A stretch of DNA of 64,000 nt. Origin: Nocardioides furvisabuli (GTDB taxonomy: Bacteria > Actinomycetota > Actinomycetes > Propionibacteriales > Nocardioidaceae). Position 1 is the stretch's first letter. Each line of letters opens with the position of its first letter. The notes below the pieces were generated by a model. That model made no database searches and had not been told where the DNA came from. It saw nothing but the letters and a program-made list of their open reading frames with translations. The translations under genes were made by a program, and so were the position numbers. Shown piece by piece: positions 24,870 through 34,100 of the stretch. The DNA lies in contig NZ_JAIGQB010000006.1 in assembly GCF_021083185.1 (NCBI RefSeq), forward strand, positions 124,001 through 188,000, given 5' to 3'.

Positions 24870-25330
24870 CGGTGGTGAGGGGCTCCCAACTCATGGTCGA
24901 GGCAGCCCGCCCAGGGCACGTCGCACTGGTGCGTCGCCCACACCGACAGTCCCACCGAGACCACGACGAGCGCCGCCAGCACGACCCCGCCGTCGACGGC
25001 GGACAGCGTCGCCTCACAGCTCCCGGTGACCGACCCCTCGGGGGACTGGGTGCAGGCGCTCGGGTCCTAGTAGGAGAAAGCCACCGAGCACCAAGGTGAG
25101 GAAGTCGGTGGGCAGCAGCCAGCGGGCGGCGTTGTCGCCGAGGATCGCGACGACGAGCAGCGACCCCGCGATCGCGACGCCGAACATCAGCGACAGCGTG
25201 GCGACCGTGCTGCGGAACAGCATCGTGGGCAGCCTCGAGCACCTCGGCGGCCGCGGTGGGGTCGTGGACGCGGAGCCGGTACGACGTACGGCCCAGCAGG
25301 TCCTCGACCTTGCCGGACGTCAGCATCCGG
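24870..25330 (-). pseudogene. Remnants of an ABC transporter (ATPase C-terminus and permease pieces)
   Basis: Between lipA and the nitroreductase, three frames hold recognisable fragments in order. First, MLTSGKVEDLLGRTSYRLRV (from 25326) looks like the C-terminal end of an ABC ATPase. Next, in a second frame, MLFRSTVATLSLMFGVAIAG and ARWLLPTDFLTLVLGGFLLL (25223-25071) look like an ABC-2 permease interior. Last, in a third frame, [20 protein letters not shown] (about 24985-24925) looks like a permease C-terminal helix, running in frame into lipA. No fragment is a complete gene. This is a deletion and frameshift scar of an ATPase-permease pair, by inference from domain order. Confidence 0.6.
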
Positions 25331-25341
25331 CCGGGCGCCGG

Positions 25342-26004
25342 TCAGAGTCGGACCATCACCTCGTCGAGGGGCTTGCGGTCCAGCAGGGGCACGGTCGCCG
25401 TGGACGCCGGATATCCGACCGGCACCACGAGGAACCCCCGCTCCTCCGGGGGACGGCCGAGGATCTCGTTGAGGAAGCGCATCGGGCTCGGGGTGTGGGT
25501 CAGCGTGGAGAGGCCGGCGAGGTGGAGCGCTGCGAGCAGGAAGCCGACGGCGATGCCGACGGACTCCTTGACGTAGTAGGGGAGCGGCGAGTTCGGGCCC
25601 CGGTGGACCTCGAAGACGACGATCAACGCGGGCGCGGTCTCCAGGAACGGCTTGTCGGCGTCGGTCGCGAGCGGTCCCAGCGCGGCCAGCCACTCGGCCG
25701 AGGCACGCCGTCCGTAGAACTCCCGCTCCTCCGCCTCGGCCGCCTCCCGCAGCCGCGCTCGCACATCCGGATCGGTCACGACCACGAATCGCCACGGCTG
25801 CACGTGGGCGCCGCTCGGCGCCGTCGCTGCGACCCGGATCGCCTCCTCGAGCACGCCGTCGGGGATGGGCCGGTCGTCGAAGTCACGCACCGACCGCCGC
25901 CGCGCCAGGTCGTCGGCGAACGTCCGCACCCGGTCGAGCGCCTCCTCCTCGGGCACGCCGAGGCGGGGCGCCTCGACCCTGGGGAGCGGGTCAGGAGTGG
26001 TCAT
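25342..26004 (-). CDS. Nitroreductase-family FMN oxidoreductase
   Basis: 220 residues. Family marks: RRSVRDFDDRPIPDGVLEEA (FMN phosphate contacts), APSGAHVQPWRFVVV, and the C-terminal GYPASTATVP. The N-terminal extension and the REFYGRRASAEWL stretch recall the iodotyrosine-deiodinase-like subgroup. It reduces a nitro, enone or halogenated aromatic compound with NAD(P)H; the substrate is not evident. TAACCT ends seven bases before the ATG, so it is probably leaderless. Confidence 0.85.
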   Translation of the reverse strand: MTTPDPLPRVEAPRLGVPEEEALDRVRTFADDLARRRSVRDFDDRPIPDGVLEEAIRVAATAPSGAHVQPWRFVVVTDPDVRARLREAAEAEEREFYGRRASAEWLAALGPLATDADKPFLETAPALIVVFEVHRGPNSPLPYYVKESVGIAVGFLLAALHLAGLSTLTHTPSPMRFLNEILGRPPEERGFLVVPVGYPASTATVPLLDRKPLDEVMVRL

Positions 26005-26011
26005 GGCCGCG

Positions 26012-26017
26012 AGGTTA
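26012..26017 (-). promoter_or_regulatory. -10 hexamer TAACCT, probable leaderless nitroreductase gene
   Basis: On the minus strand TAACCT ends seven bases before the ATG at 26004, with no Shine-Dalgarno. Confidence 0.5.
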
Positions 26018-26028
26018 GCCCGCAGGAG

Positions 26029-26520
26029 TCAGGACGGTACGTCGACCTCGACGGTGGCGCCGCCGTAGCCGTTCTCCAGGTCGTGGCCCTCGACCGTGAT
26101 CGTCTCCACGCCGTCGGGGATCACCAGGCCGCTCTGCGAGCGGGTGAAGGGCTGCTCGCCCGCGTGGTCGTGCGCGAGCTCCATCGTGCCGAGCTCGTTG
26201 CCGTCGGGGTCGAGGACCCTCCACCCGTCGGCGTAGCGCTCCGGGCTGTCGTACTCCGAGCTCATCGTCACGTCGAGCGAGTAGGTGTCACCGTCGTCGC
26301 GCAGCTCGACCGCGATGACGTCGGGGAAGTCGGCGTCCGCCGTGGACCCGGTGGTCCCGGACGCCTCGGAGGAGCTCTGCGAGGTGGCGCTCCCGCTGCT
26401 GCCGGCTCCGGCACCGGCGCCGTTGTCGCTCCCGCACGCGCCGAGCGCGACGAGCGTCGCCGCCGCGGCGGCGACGAGCCGGAGGCGGGGCCGTGTGGAG
26501 AGTGCCAAGGTGCTCCTCAT
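26029..26520 (-). CDS. Hypothetical lipoprotein
   Basis: 163 residues from the ATG at 26520, chosen because it gives a compact signal peptide (RLVAAAAATLVALGACGS, lipobox Cys); an ATG at 26595 would add 25 residues. A Ser/Gly/Thr-rich linker follows, then a beta-rich domain of about 95 residues (VELRDDGDTYSLDVTMSSEY ... TITVEGHDLENGYGGATVEV). No enzymatic motif is visible. It is an exported, membrane-anchored protein of unknown role. Confidence 0.75.
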   Translation of the reverse strand: MRSTLALSTRPRLRLVAAAAATLVALGACGSDNGAGAGAGSSGSATSQSSSEASGTTGSTADADFPDVIAVELRDDGDTYSLDVTMSSEYDSPERYADGWRVLDPDGNELGTMELAHDHAGEQPFTRSQSGLVIPDGVETITVEGHDLENGYGGATVEVDVPS

Positions 26521-26703
26521 GCGTGGGTGGCGGGCGACGCGCTCCACGGGCGCGACCCCGCTCTCATACGCCACGACCTGTTGGTTCCCCGCCATGGCTC
26601 AGCCGTACCTCTCCGTCACCCACCCGAGGTCCGAGGTCCCGGTCTGCTTGCCTGCTCACGGTTGTCCGTCGTCAGCCGCTCCTGGGTAGAGCGCCCGCTC
26701 AGG

Positions 26704-27126
26704 TCAGGCCTCGCTGTCCTTCTTGAGCGCCGCGGCGAACCCGTCGAAGGAGGACTGGAAGTCGGGCATCGACTTCACGATGAGGGGCGCGAGCGGCCCG
26801 GTGAAGTCCTCCGCCATCGTGAACGTGCAGCTGCGGTCTCCCTCTGAAGCGATCGCGAACGTGCGCCGACCGGTGCACAGCCGCATTGGCATGCCGCCGG
26901 TCCAGGTCATCCGCTGAGGAGCCTGCATCTCGGCCACGGACAGCGTGAAGCCGCGCTTGGGCTGCAGTTCCGAGACCAGCTTGATCTTCTCGCCCTGCTC
27001 GATGCGGCCGGTGACCTCGACCACCCCGTTGTCGGCGCGGTTCCACCAGTCCGGATCGGTGACCAGCTGCCAGACCCGCTCGGCCGGTGCGTCGATCTGG
27101 ACGGTGGTGCTGGTGGTCGTCGTCAT
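26704..27126 (-). CDS. SRPBCC-family (START-like) protein
   Basis: 140 residues from the ATG at 27126, with AGAGG upstream. The N-terminus TTVQIDAPAERVWQLVTDPD WW and the C-terminal helix (FQSSFDGFAAALKKD) outline the SRPBCC/polyketide cyclase fold, which binds hydrophobic ligands. It is the usual length for this family. Related proteins are often annotated as dimethylation or toxin-antitoxin partners, but nothing nearby supports such a role. It is divergent from nfeD. Confidence 0.75.
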   Translation of the reverse strand: MTTTTSTTVQIDAPAERVWQLVTDPDWWNRADNGVVEVTGRIEQGEKIKLVSELQPKRGFTLSVAEMQAPQRMTWTGGMPMRLCTGRRTFAIASEGDRSCTFTMAEDFTGPLAPLIVKSMPDFQSSFDGFAAALKKDSEA

Positions 27127-27268
27127 CGAACTACCTCTCATCTGGATCGCTCGGGTGTCGCCTGGGCACCGATCATCCTCCCCTCGCCGGGACGAGCGCG
27201 AGCTCGATCGACTTCTACCGCCATCGGCGTAGGCTGAGGATGCCCCCTCGCGGAGGAGGGAGGACCTC

Positions 27269-27739
27269 ATGTGGTGGGCTGTGTGGTTGGTCGTCGCCGT
27301 CCTTCTGGGCGCGGCTGAGTTCTTCACCCTGACGCTGGCGTTCGGCCTGCTGGCAGGCGCGGCGCTCGTCGCGGCAGTCGCCGCCGGGCTGGGTGCCTCT
27401 GTCCCCCTCCAGCTGATCGCCTTCGTCGTCGCGGGCGGTGTCGGCATGGTGGCCGTCCGTCCGATCGCGAGGCGGCATCTCGCGCTCCCACCGCTCTCAC
27501 GCGACGGCAGCGACGCCCTGGTCGGACGATCCGCGGTGGTGACGCGCGAGGTCAGCTCCACGGGTGGTCTGGTGCACCTGTCAGGTGAGGACTGGTCGGC
27601 CCGGCCCTACGACGAGGACCTGGTGATCCCGGCCGGAGTGCGCGTCGACGTCTTCGAGATCGAGGGCGCGACCGTCCTGGTGCACCCCCGCGACCCCCTG
27701 ACCGACCCCCTGACCGAATCCCTACCCAGAGAGACGTGA
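27269..27739 (+). CDS. NfeD-family membrane protein
   Basis: 156 residues from the ATG at 27269, preceded by GGAGGGAGGA. Two or three membrane spans (AVWLVVAVLLGAAEFFTLTL and onward) are followed by a C-terminal OB-fold-like domain (LVGRSAVVTREVSSTGGLVHL). Short NfeD proteins pair with SPFH proteins, here the next gene, which overlaps by the GTGA junction. Role: membrane microdomain organisation or protease partnering, inferred from the family. Confidence 0.9.
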   Translation: MWWAVWLVVAVLLGAAEFFTLTLAFGLLAGAALVAAVAAGLGASVPLQLIAFVVAGGVGMVAVRPIARRHLALPPLSRDGSDALVGRSAVVTREVSSTGGLVHLSGEDWSARPYDEDLVIPAGVRVDVFEIEGATVLVHPRDPLTDPLTESLPRET

Positions 27740-28689
27740 GTGTGATGGAAGTTTGGGTGCCGCTGGCCGTGCTGGCCGTCCTCGTGGCGTTCCTGGTGGC
27801 CTCCACGATCCGGATCGTGCCGCAGGCCAGGCGCTACAACATCGAGAGGTTCGGCCGCTACCAGCGGACCCTGCAACCGGGGCTCAACCTGCTCATCCCG
27901 TTGGTCGACCGGGTCAACACCAAGCTCGACGTGCGCGAGCACGTCTACTCCTCCGACCCCAAGCCGGTGATCACCGAGGACAACCTGGTGGTCGCGATCG
28001 ACACCGTCCTCTACTACCAGATCACCGACCCACGGGCGGCCGCCTACGAGGTGACCAGCTATCTGCAGGCGATCGACCAGCTCACCGTCACCACGCTCCG
28101 CAACCTCATCGGGTCGATGGACCTCGAGAGCACGCTGACCTCCCGGGAGACCATCAACGTCCGGTTGCGCGAGGTGCTCGACGAGGCGACCGGGAAGTGG
28201 GGGATCCGGGTCAACCGGGTGGAGATCAAGGCGATCGACCCGCCCAGCAGCATCAAGGAGGCGATGGAGAAGCAGATGCGCGCCGAGCGCGACAAGCGTG
28301 CCGTGATCCTCCAGGCCGAGGGCCAGCGCCAGTCCCTGATCCTCACCGCGGAGGGCACCCGCGCCAGGATGATCCTGGAGGCCGAGGGACGCCAGCAGGC
28401 GAAGGTGCTGGATGCCGATGGCGAGGCGAAAGCGCTGGAGCGGGTGTTCCAGGCGGTGCACGACAACGACGCCGACCCGCAGGTGCTGGCCTACAAGTAC
28501 CTCGAGATGCTGCCCCGTCTGGCCGAGAACGGCAACGGCTACTTCGTGATCCCCGGCGAGCTCAGCGAGGCCATGCGGACCGTGACGTCGGCCTTCTCCG
28601 CGGAGCGCGCGAAGGCCGAGGAAGAGGTGGCGAACGGAGAGCCGGTGCTCAACACCGAGCAGGTACGACGGCGCCCGCTGGGTGCCTGA
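27736..28689 (+). CDS. SPFH/band 7 (stomatin/HflK-like) protein
   Basis: 317 residues from the GTG at 27736 (ATG at 27745 is possible). One N-terminal span (VPLAVLAVLVAFLVASTI) is followed by the band 7 domain: RIVPQARRYNIERFGRYQRT, then IDTVLYYQITDPRAAAYEV. A long Ala/Glu-rich coiled coil (EKQMRAERDKRAVILQAEG) leads to a C-terminal segment. It assembles as a large membrane-attached ring and forms a two-gene unit with nfeD. Confidence 0.93.
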   Translation: MSVMEVWVPLAVLAVLVAFLVASTIRIVPQARRYNIERFGRYQRTLQPGLNLLIPLVDRVNTKLDVREHVYSSDPKPVITEDNLVVAIDTVLYYQITDPRAAAYEVTSYLQAIDQLTVTTLRNLIGSMDLESTLTSRETINVRLREVLDEATGKWGIRVNRVEIKAIDPPSSIKEAMEKQMRAERDKRAVILQAEGQRQSLILTAEGTRARMILEAEGRQQAKVLDADGEAKALERVFQAVHDNDADPQVLAYKYLEMLPRLAENGNGYFVIPGELSEAMRTVTSAFSAERAKAEEEVANGEPVLNTEQVRRRPLGA

Positions 28690-28890
28690 GGGCGCCAGCT
28701 GCCCGCACGTCGGGGTCGGGGCCACGATGCCGTCGCGCCGGGAGAACATCGCCGTGACCGGCACTGAGTTGGGTACCGTCGCAAGCGGGTCTCGTCGACC
28801 GCGCGTGTCCGCGGGGGCGCCGACGCGACGCCCTCCCCGTGGGGGCGACTCTGGCAGGCGTGGGCCGGGGGCGGCGCGGAGGCGCGCCGG

Positions 28891-29619
28891 TCAGCGACCG
28901 GGGGTGACCAGCTGGATGCGCGGACCGTGGCCCGGCTCGGGACGGGGCTCGTAGTCGGGGGTCGCCACGTAGGGCTCCCAGAGGAGGTACGCCGACAGGT
29001 GCTCGCGCACGCCCGGCAGCACGTCGGCGACCGTGACGTCGCGCCCCAGCTCCTCGGTCAGCGAGGTGACGCCGGCGTCGGCGATGCCGCAGGGGACGAA
29101 CCGGTCGTACCACCGGAGGTCGACGTCGCAGTTGAGCGCGAAGCCGTGCATGGTCACGCCGCGGCTGACGCGGATCCCGATGGCAGCGATCTTGCGCTCG
29201 GGGCCCCGGTCGTCGGCACGCAGCCACACCCCGCTGCGGCCCGGCACCCGGGCGGTGGCCACCCCGAGGTCGCGGCAGACCGCGATCAGGGCCTCCTCGA
29301 CACGACGTACGTAGTCGACGACCTTGACGTGGTCGGGCAGGCGCACGATGGGGTAGCCGACGAGCTGGCCGGGACCGTGGAAGGTGATCTTGCCGCCGCG
29401 GTCCACGTCGATGACGTCCGCACCGCCCGGGTCGAGCGGGCGCTCGTGGGGGTCGGTGCGCTTGCCGGCGGTGAAGACAGGCGGGTGCTCCAGCAGCAGC
29501 ACCGAGTCGGGGCGCTCTCCCGCCACCACGGCCTCGTGCACGCGACGCTGTGCGTCCCACGCGGCGAGGTAGTCGACGGCGTCCTCGCCGAGACCGGCGA
29601 TCTCGAAGTCCAGCGGCAT
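28891..29619 (-). CDS. lipB: Octanoyl-ACP:protein N-octanoyltransferase
   Basis: 242 residues. It transfers octanoate from acyl carrier protein to a lysine on E2 or GcvH domains, the step before LipA. The family motif [17 protein letters not shown] is intact; the catalytic Cys lies in [14 protein letters not shown] and the general-base Lys in [20 protein letters not shown] ends six bases before the ATG, so the transcript is probably leaderless. Substrates in this window include SucB; gcvT is also present. Confidence 0.95.
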   Translation of the reverse strand: MPLDFEIAGLGEDAVDYLAAWDAQRRVHEAVVAGERPDSVLLLEHPPVFTAGKRTDPHERPLDPGGADVIDVDRGGKITFHGPGQLVGYPIVRLPDHVKVVDYVRRVEEALIAVCRDLGVATARVPGRSGVWLRADDRGPERKIAAIGIRVSRGVTMHGFALNCDVDLRWYDRFVPCGIADAGVTSLTEELGRDVTVADVLPGVREHLSAYLLWEPYVATPDYEPRPEPGHGPRIQLVTPGR

Positions 29620-29625
29620 GCGCCG

Positions 29626-29631
29626 AGCCTA
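29626..29631 (-). promoter_or_regulatory. -10 hexamer TAGGCT, probable leaderless lipB
   Basis: On the minus strand TAGGCT ends six bases before the ATG at 29619, with no Shine-Dalgarno. Confidence 0.55.
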
Positions 29632-29732
29632 CGCCCGGTGAGCCGGCGGCGACGCAGGAGCGGGCGGCGGGGTGGGCGGGGCGCCTGTGGATGACGCCCA
29701 CGCCGCCCGCAAGGATCGGCGAGGGTGGTCGG

Positions 29733-30323
29733 GTGGACCCACGACGCCTGCTCCCCGTGCTCACCGCTCTCGCGTGCGCCTGTGTCGTGGCGACCCTGGT
29801 CGTCACGGTGGCGCGGCCGGGGGAGACCCCCACCGGCTCGTCCGGTCCGGCGGCCGCCCGGCCCGCTGAGGCGCGGCCCTCGGCGGCGCGGACGCCCGGG
29901 CCCGGCAGCGCGTCCGCGGTCCTCGCCACCTGGGACGCGCGCCGCTCCGCGGCGTGGGCTGCTGGCGACGTCGATGCGCTGGCCGGGCTCTACGCGGATG
30001 GCTCGCGCACGGGGGCGGCGGACGTGCGCCTGCTCCGGCACTACCGCGACCGCGGCCTCACCGTGGAGGGGCTCACGACGCAGCTCCTGGCGGTCGCGGT
30101 AGTGCGACGCGAGCAGCGGCGCCTGGTGCTGGACGTCACCGATCGGGTGGTGGCCGGTCAAGCGGTCGGCGGGACGCGGCCGGTGGCGCTGCCCACGGAC
30201 CGGGCGTCCACGCGCAGGGTCGTGCTCGTACGTCCGGGGCGGGCGTGGCTGGTCGCGGAGGCCCGCGATCAGGCGAGCGCCGCGGCGAGCACCTCGCGGA
30301 CGTCCTCGTCCTCGAAGTCGTAG
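29733..30323 (+). CDS. Hypothetical membrane-anchored protein
   Basis: 196 residues from a GTG at 29733 with GAGGGTGG upstream. An N-terminal hydrophobic segment (LLPVLTALACACVVATLVVTV) is followed by a Pro/Ala-rich linker, then about 110 residues resembling an SnoaL/NTF2-like fold (VLATWDARRSAAWAAGDVDAL, ADVRLLRHYRDRGL). The last 55 bp overlap the convergent TIGR01777 gene, so either the frame ends that way or the 3' end is not selected. No function assigned. Confidence 0.6.
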   Translation: MDPRRLLPVLTALACACVVATLVVTVARPGETPTGSSGPAAARPAEARPSAARTPGPGSASAVLATWDARRSAAWAAGDVDALAGLYADGSRTGAADVRLLRHYRDRGLTVEGLTTQLLAVAVVRREQRRLVLDVTDRVVAGQAVGGTRPVALPTDRASTRRVVLVRPGRAWLVAEARDQASAAASTSRTSSSSKS

Positions 30324-31159
30324 CCGGCCCGCTCCAGGGCCGCCGGGCGGGCGTTGACCGAACCGAGGAGCTCGGGGGCCAGGTAGCCCGCGCCGACCCT
30401 CATGACCGGCGCCGGCACGGCGAGGAAGGCCTTGCGCTTCACCGCGGACGCCAAGGTGCGGGTGAACTCGGCGTTGGTGGGCGTGCGCGGACAGCAGAGG
30501 TTGAAGGCGCCCGAGACGTCGCGGGACTCGATCAGGTAGCTCACGGCCCCGACCCAGTCGCGCAGCGAGATCATCGGCATGTGCTGCTCGCCGGACCCGA
30601 GCCGGGCTCCACCGCCCAGCTGGAAGAGCAACCGCAGCTGCTTGAGCGGCGGGGAGGTGCGGTCCATCACGGGGGCGGTGCGGAGCACGCACACCCGGGC
30701 GCCGGCCTCCTGCGCCGGACGGGTCGCCTCCTCCCACTCGCGCGCCACCCGGGTGAGGAAGGCGTCGCCACTGGTCTCGGAGTCCTCGGTGACGAGCCGG
30801 TCGCCGTGGTCGCCGTACCAGCTGATGCCGTTGCCGGCGAGGAAGGCGGGCGGGCGCTCGACCGCCGCGATCGTCTCCGCGAGGACGCGCGTGGTCGAGA
30901 CGCGCGAGTCCATCACCTCCCGCGCGTACTTCTTCGAGTGCGGGTTGGCCGCGATCGTGGCGCCGGCCAGGTTGACCACGGCGTCGGTGCGGGCGACTGC
31001 GGCGGCGTCGATGTCTCCGGTGCTCGGGTCCCAGCGGGACTCGTGGGCCGAGGTCGGCTCGCGCCTCACGAGCGCGGTCACCTCGTGCCCGTGCACCCGC
31101 AGGTGCGTGGCCAGATGGGTGCCGAGGAACCCTGAGGCACCGGCGATGAGGACGCGCAT
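30269..31159 (-). CDS. TIGR01777-family sugar-nucleotide-epimerase-like SDR protein
   Basis: 296 residues from the ATG at 31159 with GGTGG upstream. The extended-SDR cofactor motif MRVLIAGASGFLGTHLATHL and the TIGR01777 marks DAVVNLAGATIA, GNGISWYGD and MPMISLRDWVGA are present. The usual Tyr-x3-Lys catalytic pair appears altered, which is normal in this family. Function unknown (E. coli YfcH relatives). It lies at the position of Rv2216 in the sucB-lipB-lipA cluster. Confidence 0.88.
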   Translation of the reverse strand: MRVLIAGASGFLGTHLATHLRVHGHEVTALVRREPTSAHESRWDPSTGDIDAAAVARTDAVVNLAGATIAANPHSKKYAREVMDSRVSTTRVLAETIAAVERPPAFLAGNGISWYGDHGDRLVTEDSETSGDAFLTRVAREWEEATRPAQEAGARVCVLRTAPVMDRTSPPLKQLRLLFQLGGGARLGSGEQHMPMISLRDWVGAVSYLIESRDVSGAFNLCCPRTPTNAEFTRTLASAVKRKAFLAVPAPVMRVGAGYLAPELLGSVNARPAALERAGYDFEDEDVREVLAAALA

Positions 31160-31190
31160 GCCTCCACCCAACCAGCGGGGGCCAAAGCCC

Positions 31191-34100
31191 TCACCCGGCC
31201 AGGTGCCCCCAACGGGCGGACAGCTCGTGCCACGGCCCGTGCTCGACGATCCGCCCCGCGTCGAGGACGACCACGCGGTCGGCCTGGGCAAGGGCAGCGG
31301 CCTTGCTGGTGGCGCCGATCACGGCCGTGCCGCGCGCCCGCAGCGCCTGCCACAGCTCGACCTCAGTGGCGGCGTCGAGCGCCGAGGACACGTCGTCGGC
31401 GAGCAGCACGTCGGCCTCGGCGGCCAGTGCCCGCGCCAGCGCCAGGCGCTGGACCTGCCCGCCGGAGAGGCGTACGCCGCGGTGCCCGACGAGGGAGTCC
31501 GGCCCGCCCGCCTCCGCCACGTCGCGCCCCATCCGGGCGGACTCGAGGGAGGGAAGCACAGCGCGCTCGGCGTGGTCGAGGGCGACGTTGCCGGTGAAGG
31601 TCCCCGACAGCACCCGCGGCACCTGCGCGACGTGGGCCACGCGTCCGGGCCGCAGCGCGGTCTGCGGATCGGCGACGACCTGGTCGTTCCAGCGGATCTC
31701 GCCGGTGCTGGTGACCAGGCCGGCCAGGGCGCTGAGCAGGCTGGACTTGCCCGAGCCGACCTGCCCGAGCAGCAGCACCAGCTCGCCGGCGTGGACCTCG
31801 AGGTCGACGCCCTGCACCCCGAGGGTGCCGTCGTCGTGGACCGCGTCGAGCCCCCGCAGGCTGAGCGTGCGCAGCGGGTCGCGGTGTGCCGGCGCCGGGT
31901 CCGGGCCGGTGCCGCGGACGAGGTCGACGCCCGGCGGGAGGTCCATCAGGTCGCCGCCGCCGGCGAGCTCGCTGGTGGCGTTCATCCAGGCGCGGGTGCC
32001 GGGCGCCTCGGTGACGACCGAGCCGGCGACGCGGCCGAACCAGTCGAAGCCGCTGACCGCGTTGGCGACCAGGAGCGCGGTGGCGAGCTCCCACCGGCCG
32101 GTGAGCAGGCCGGCCCAGGCGGCGACGACGCCGAGCTGGACCATCACGACGGGCACGCCGTCGAGCAGCGCCTGCACGCGGTGCTCGCGCACCGCGGCGT
32201 CGACGCGGCCGCTGTCGACGTCGCGCAGGTGCTGGTGCACCTGCGGGGTGGCGGCGGCCAGCTTGACGGTGCGCACCGACTCCAGCGCCGACACGAGCGA
32301 CTGCCCGAACCGCGCGCGAGCCGTGGATGCGGCGGCGGCCGAGCGACCGGCCACCCGGCGGCCCAGGGTCGAGGCCAGGGCCGAGACGACCATGACCGTG
32401 AGCAGGACCGCGCCGGCAACCCACGTCCGGGCGATCAGCGCGGTCATCGCGGCGACCATTAGTCCGTTGACGAAGTCGACCCAGCGGTCGGTGTAGCGCG
32501 CGAGCCGGTCGGCGTCCATGGTGCGGGCGACGACCTCGCCCGGAGGCGTACGGAGCAGGCGACGCTGGGAGGTCTGGCCGTGGAGCACGGCGGCCCTGAC
32601 CCGCAGGCGCACCTCGACCCACCAGTGGGGGTAGGTGCGGAAGGCCTGGGACAGCAGGAAGGGGGCGATGACGAGCGAGGCGACGAGCGCGACCAGCAGG
32701 AGGCCGGGGTCCTCGCCGGCCTGGAGGTCGGTGACGACGAGTCCCCAGATCCACCCGGTGACGGCGCCGAACGCACCGGTCAGCGAGGCGGCCAGGAACA
32801 GGAACGCGCCCAGCAGGCCCCACTGCGGCTGGATGCTGATGGCGTGCAGGACCTGGCGCGCCAGGCTCGGGGTGCGGGCAAGCTCGGGCGGGGGCGGGGG
32901 AGTCGTGCTGCGCCGCACCGACCCGATCGTGGAGGCGTCGTGGTGGTGCTCCTCGATCACCGACTCGTGGGCGGCGGCCTCGAGCAGGGTGCGGAAGGGG
33001 CCGTCCACCTCGGCGAGCCGGGCGCGCGCACCCTGCTGGACGACGCGGCCCGACTCCATCACCGCGACCTGCTCGGCGCGCTCGGTGGTGGAGAGACGGT
33101 GGGCGACCAGGATGCCGGTGCGTCCGGAGATGAGGCGGTCGGCCGCGCGCACCACACGCGCCTCGGTGACCGGGTCCATCCGGGCCGTCGCCTCGTCGAG
33201 GACGACGACGCTCACGTCGCGCACGAGCAGACGGGCGAAGGCGACCAGCTGCTCCTCGCCCGCGGACAGGCTCGTGCCGCCCGGGCCGAGGACCGTGTCG
33301 AGGCCGGCCGGGAGTCCCGCGACCCAGTCCGTCAGTCCGAGCTCGGCGACCGCTGCCTCGACCCGTGTGCGGGGCACGTCGTCGAAGAGGGCGATGTTGT
33401 CGGCGAGGCTGCCCGCCAGCACCTCGGTGCGCTGGGTGACGACGCCCACCGCCGAGCGCAGCTGCTGGAGGTCGAGGTCGCGGACGTCGACCCCGCCGAG
33501 GAACACCGAGCCCCGCGGCGGCTCGACGGCCCGCGAGAGCAACGAGGCCAGGGTGGACTTGCCCGAGCCCGTGCGGCCCACGAGGGCGCAGGTGTGCCCG
33601 GCAGCCAGCAGCAGGTCGACGTCGCGCAGTGCGAAGGTGCCGGTGCCGTAGCTGAAGTCGAGGTGGCGGAACTCGACGTCGAGGGGCCCCTCGGGCACCG
33701 GCCGGCCACCCGTCGGCTCGGCGGCCGCGGCCATCATGCCGCGCAGGCGCAGCACCGCGCCGAAGCCCTCCTGCAGGTCGGGCAGGTGGCGCGCGAGCAT
33801 GTCGACGCCGCCGACGAACATCGTGGTGACGAGGAAGAGCGTCACCAGCCGTGCGGTGGAGAGGTCGCCGCCCAGGACGAGCGCGACCCCGATCACGCCG
33901 ACCGCGGCGAGCGCGCCGTGCAGGAGACCGCCGCTGCGACGGGTGATGCGGACCTCGACGGCCAGCACGGCGTCGAGCGTGCGGTGGACGACGGAGGCGA
34001 GGTGGGCGTTGCGGCGCAGGACGTGGGCCTGCCCCAACGACGTGCGCAGGTCGTCGCGGGCCGCGACCCCCTCCTCGGTGGAGGCGGCGTGGTCGGTCCA

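Noticed and set aside
28690..28890. Possible gene or RNA between the SPFH gene and lipB
   Set aside because: No frame with plausible codon bias or start signal and no clear hairpin with a tail was seen in the 200 bp.
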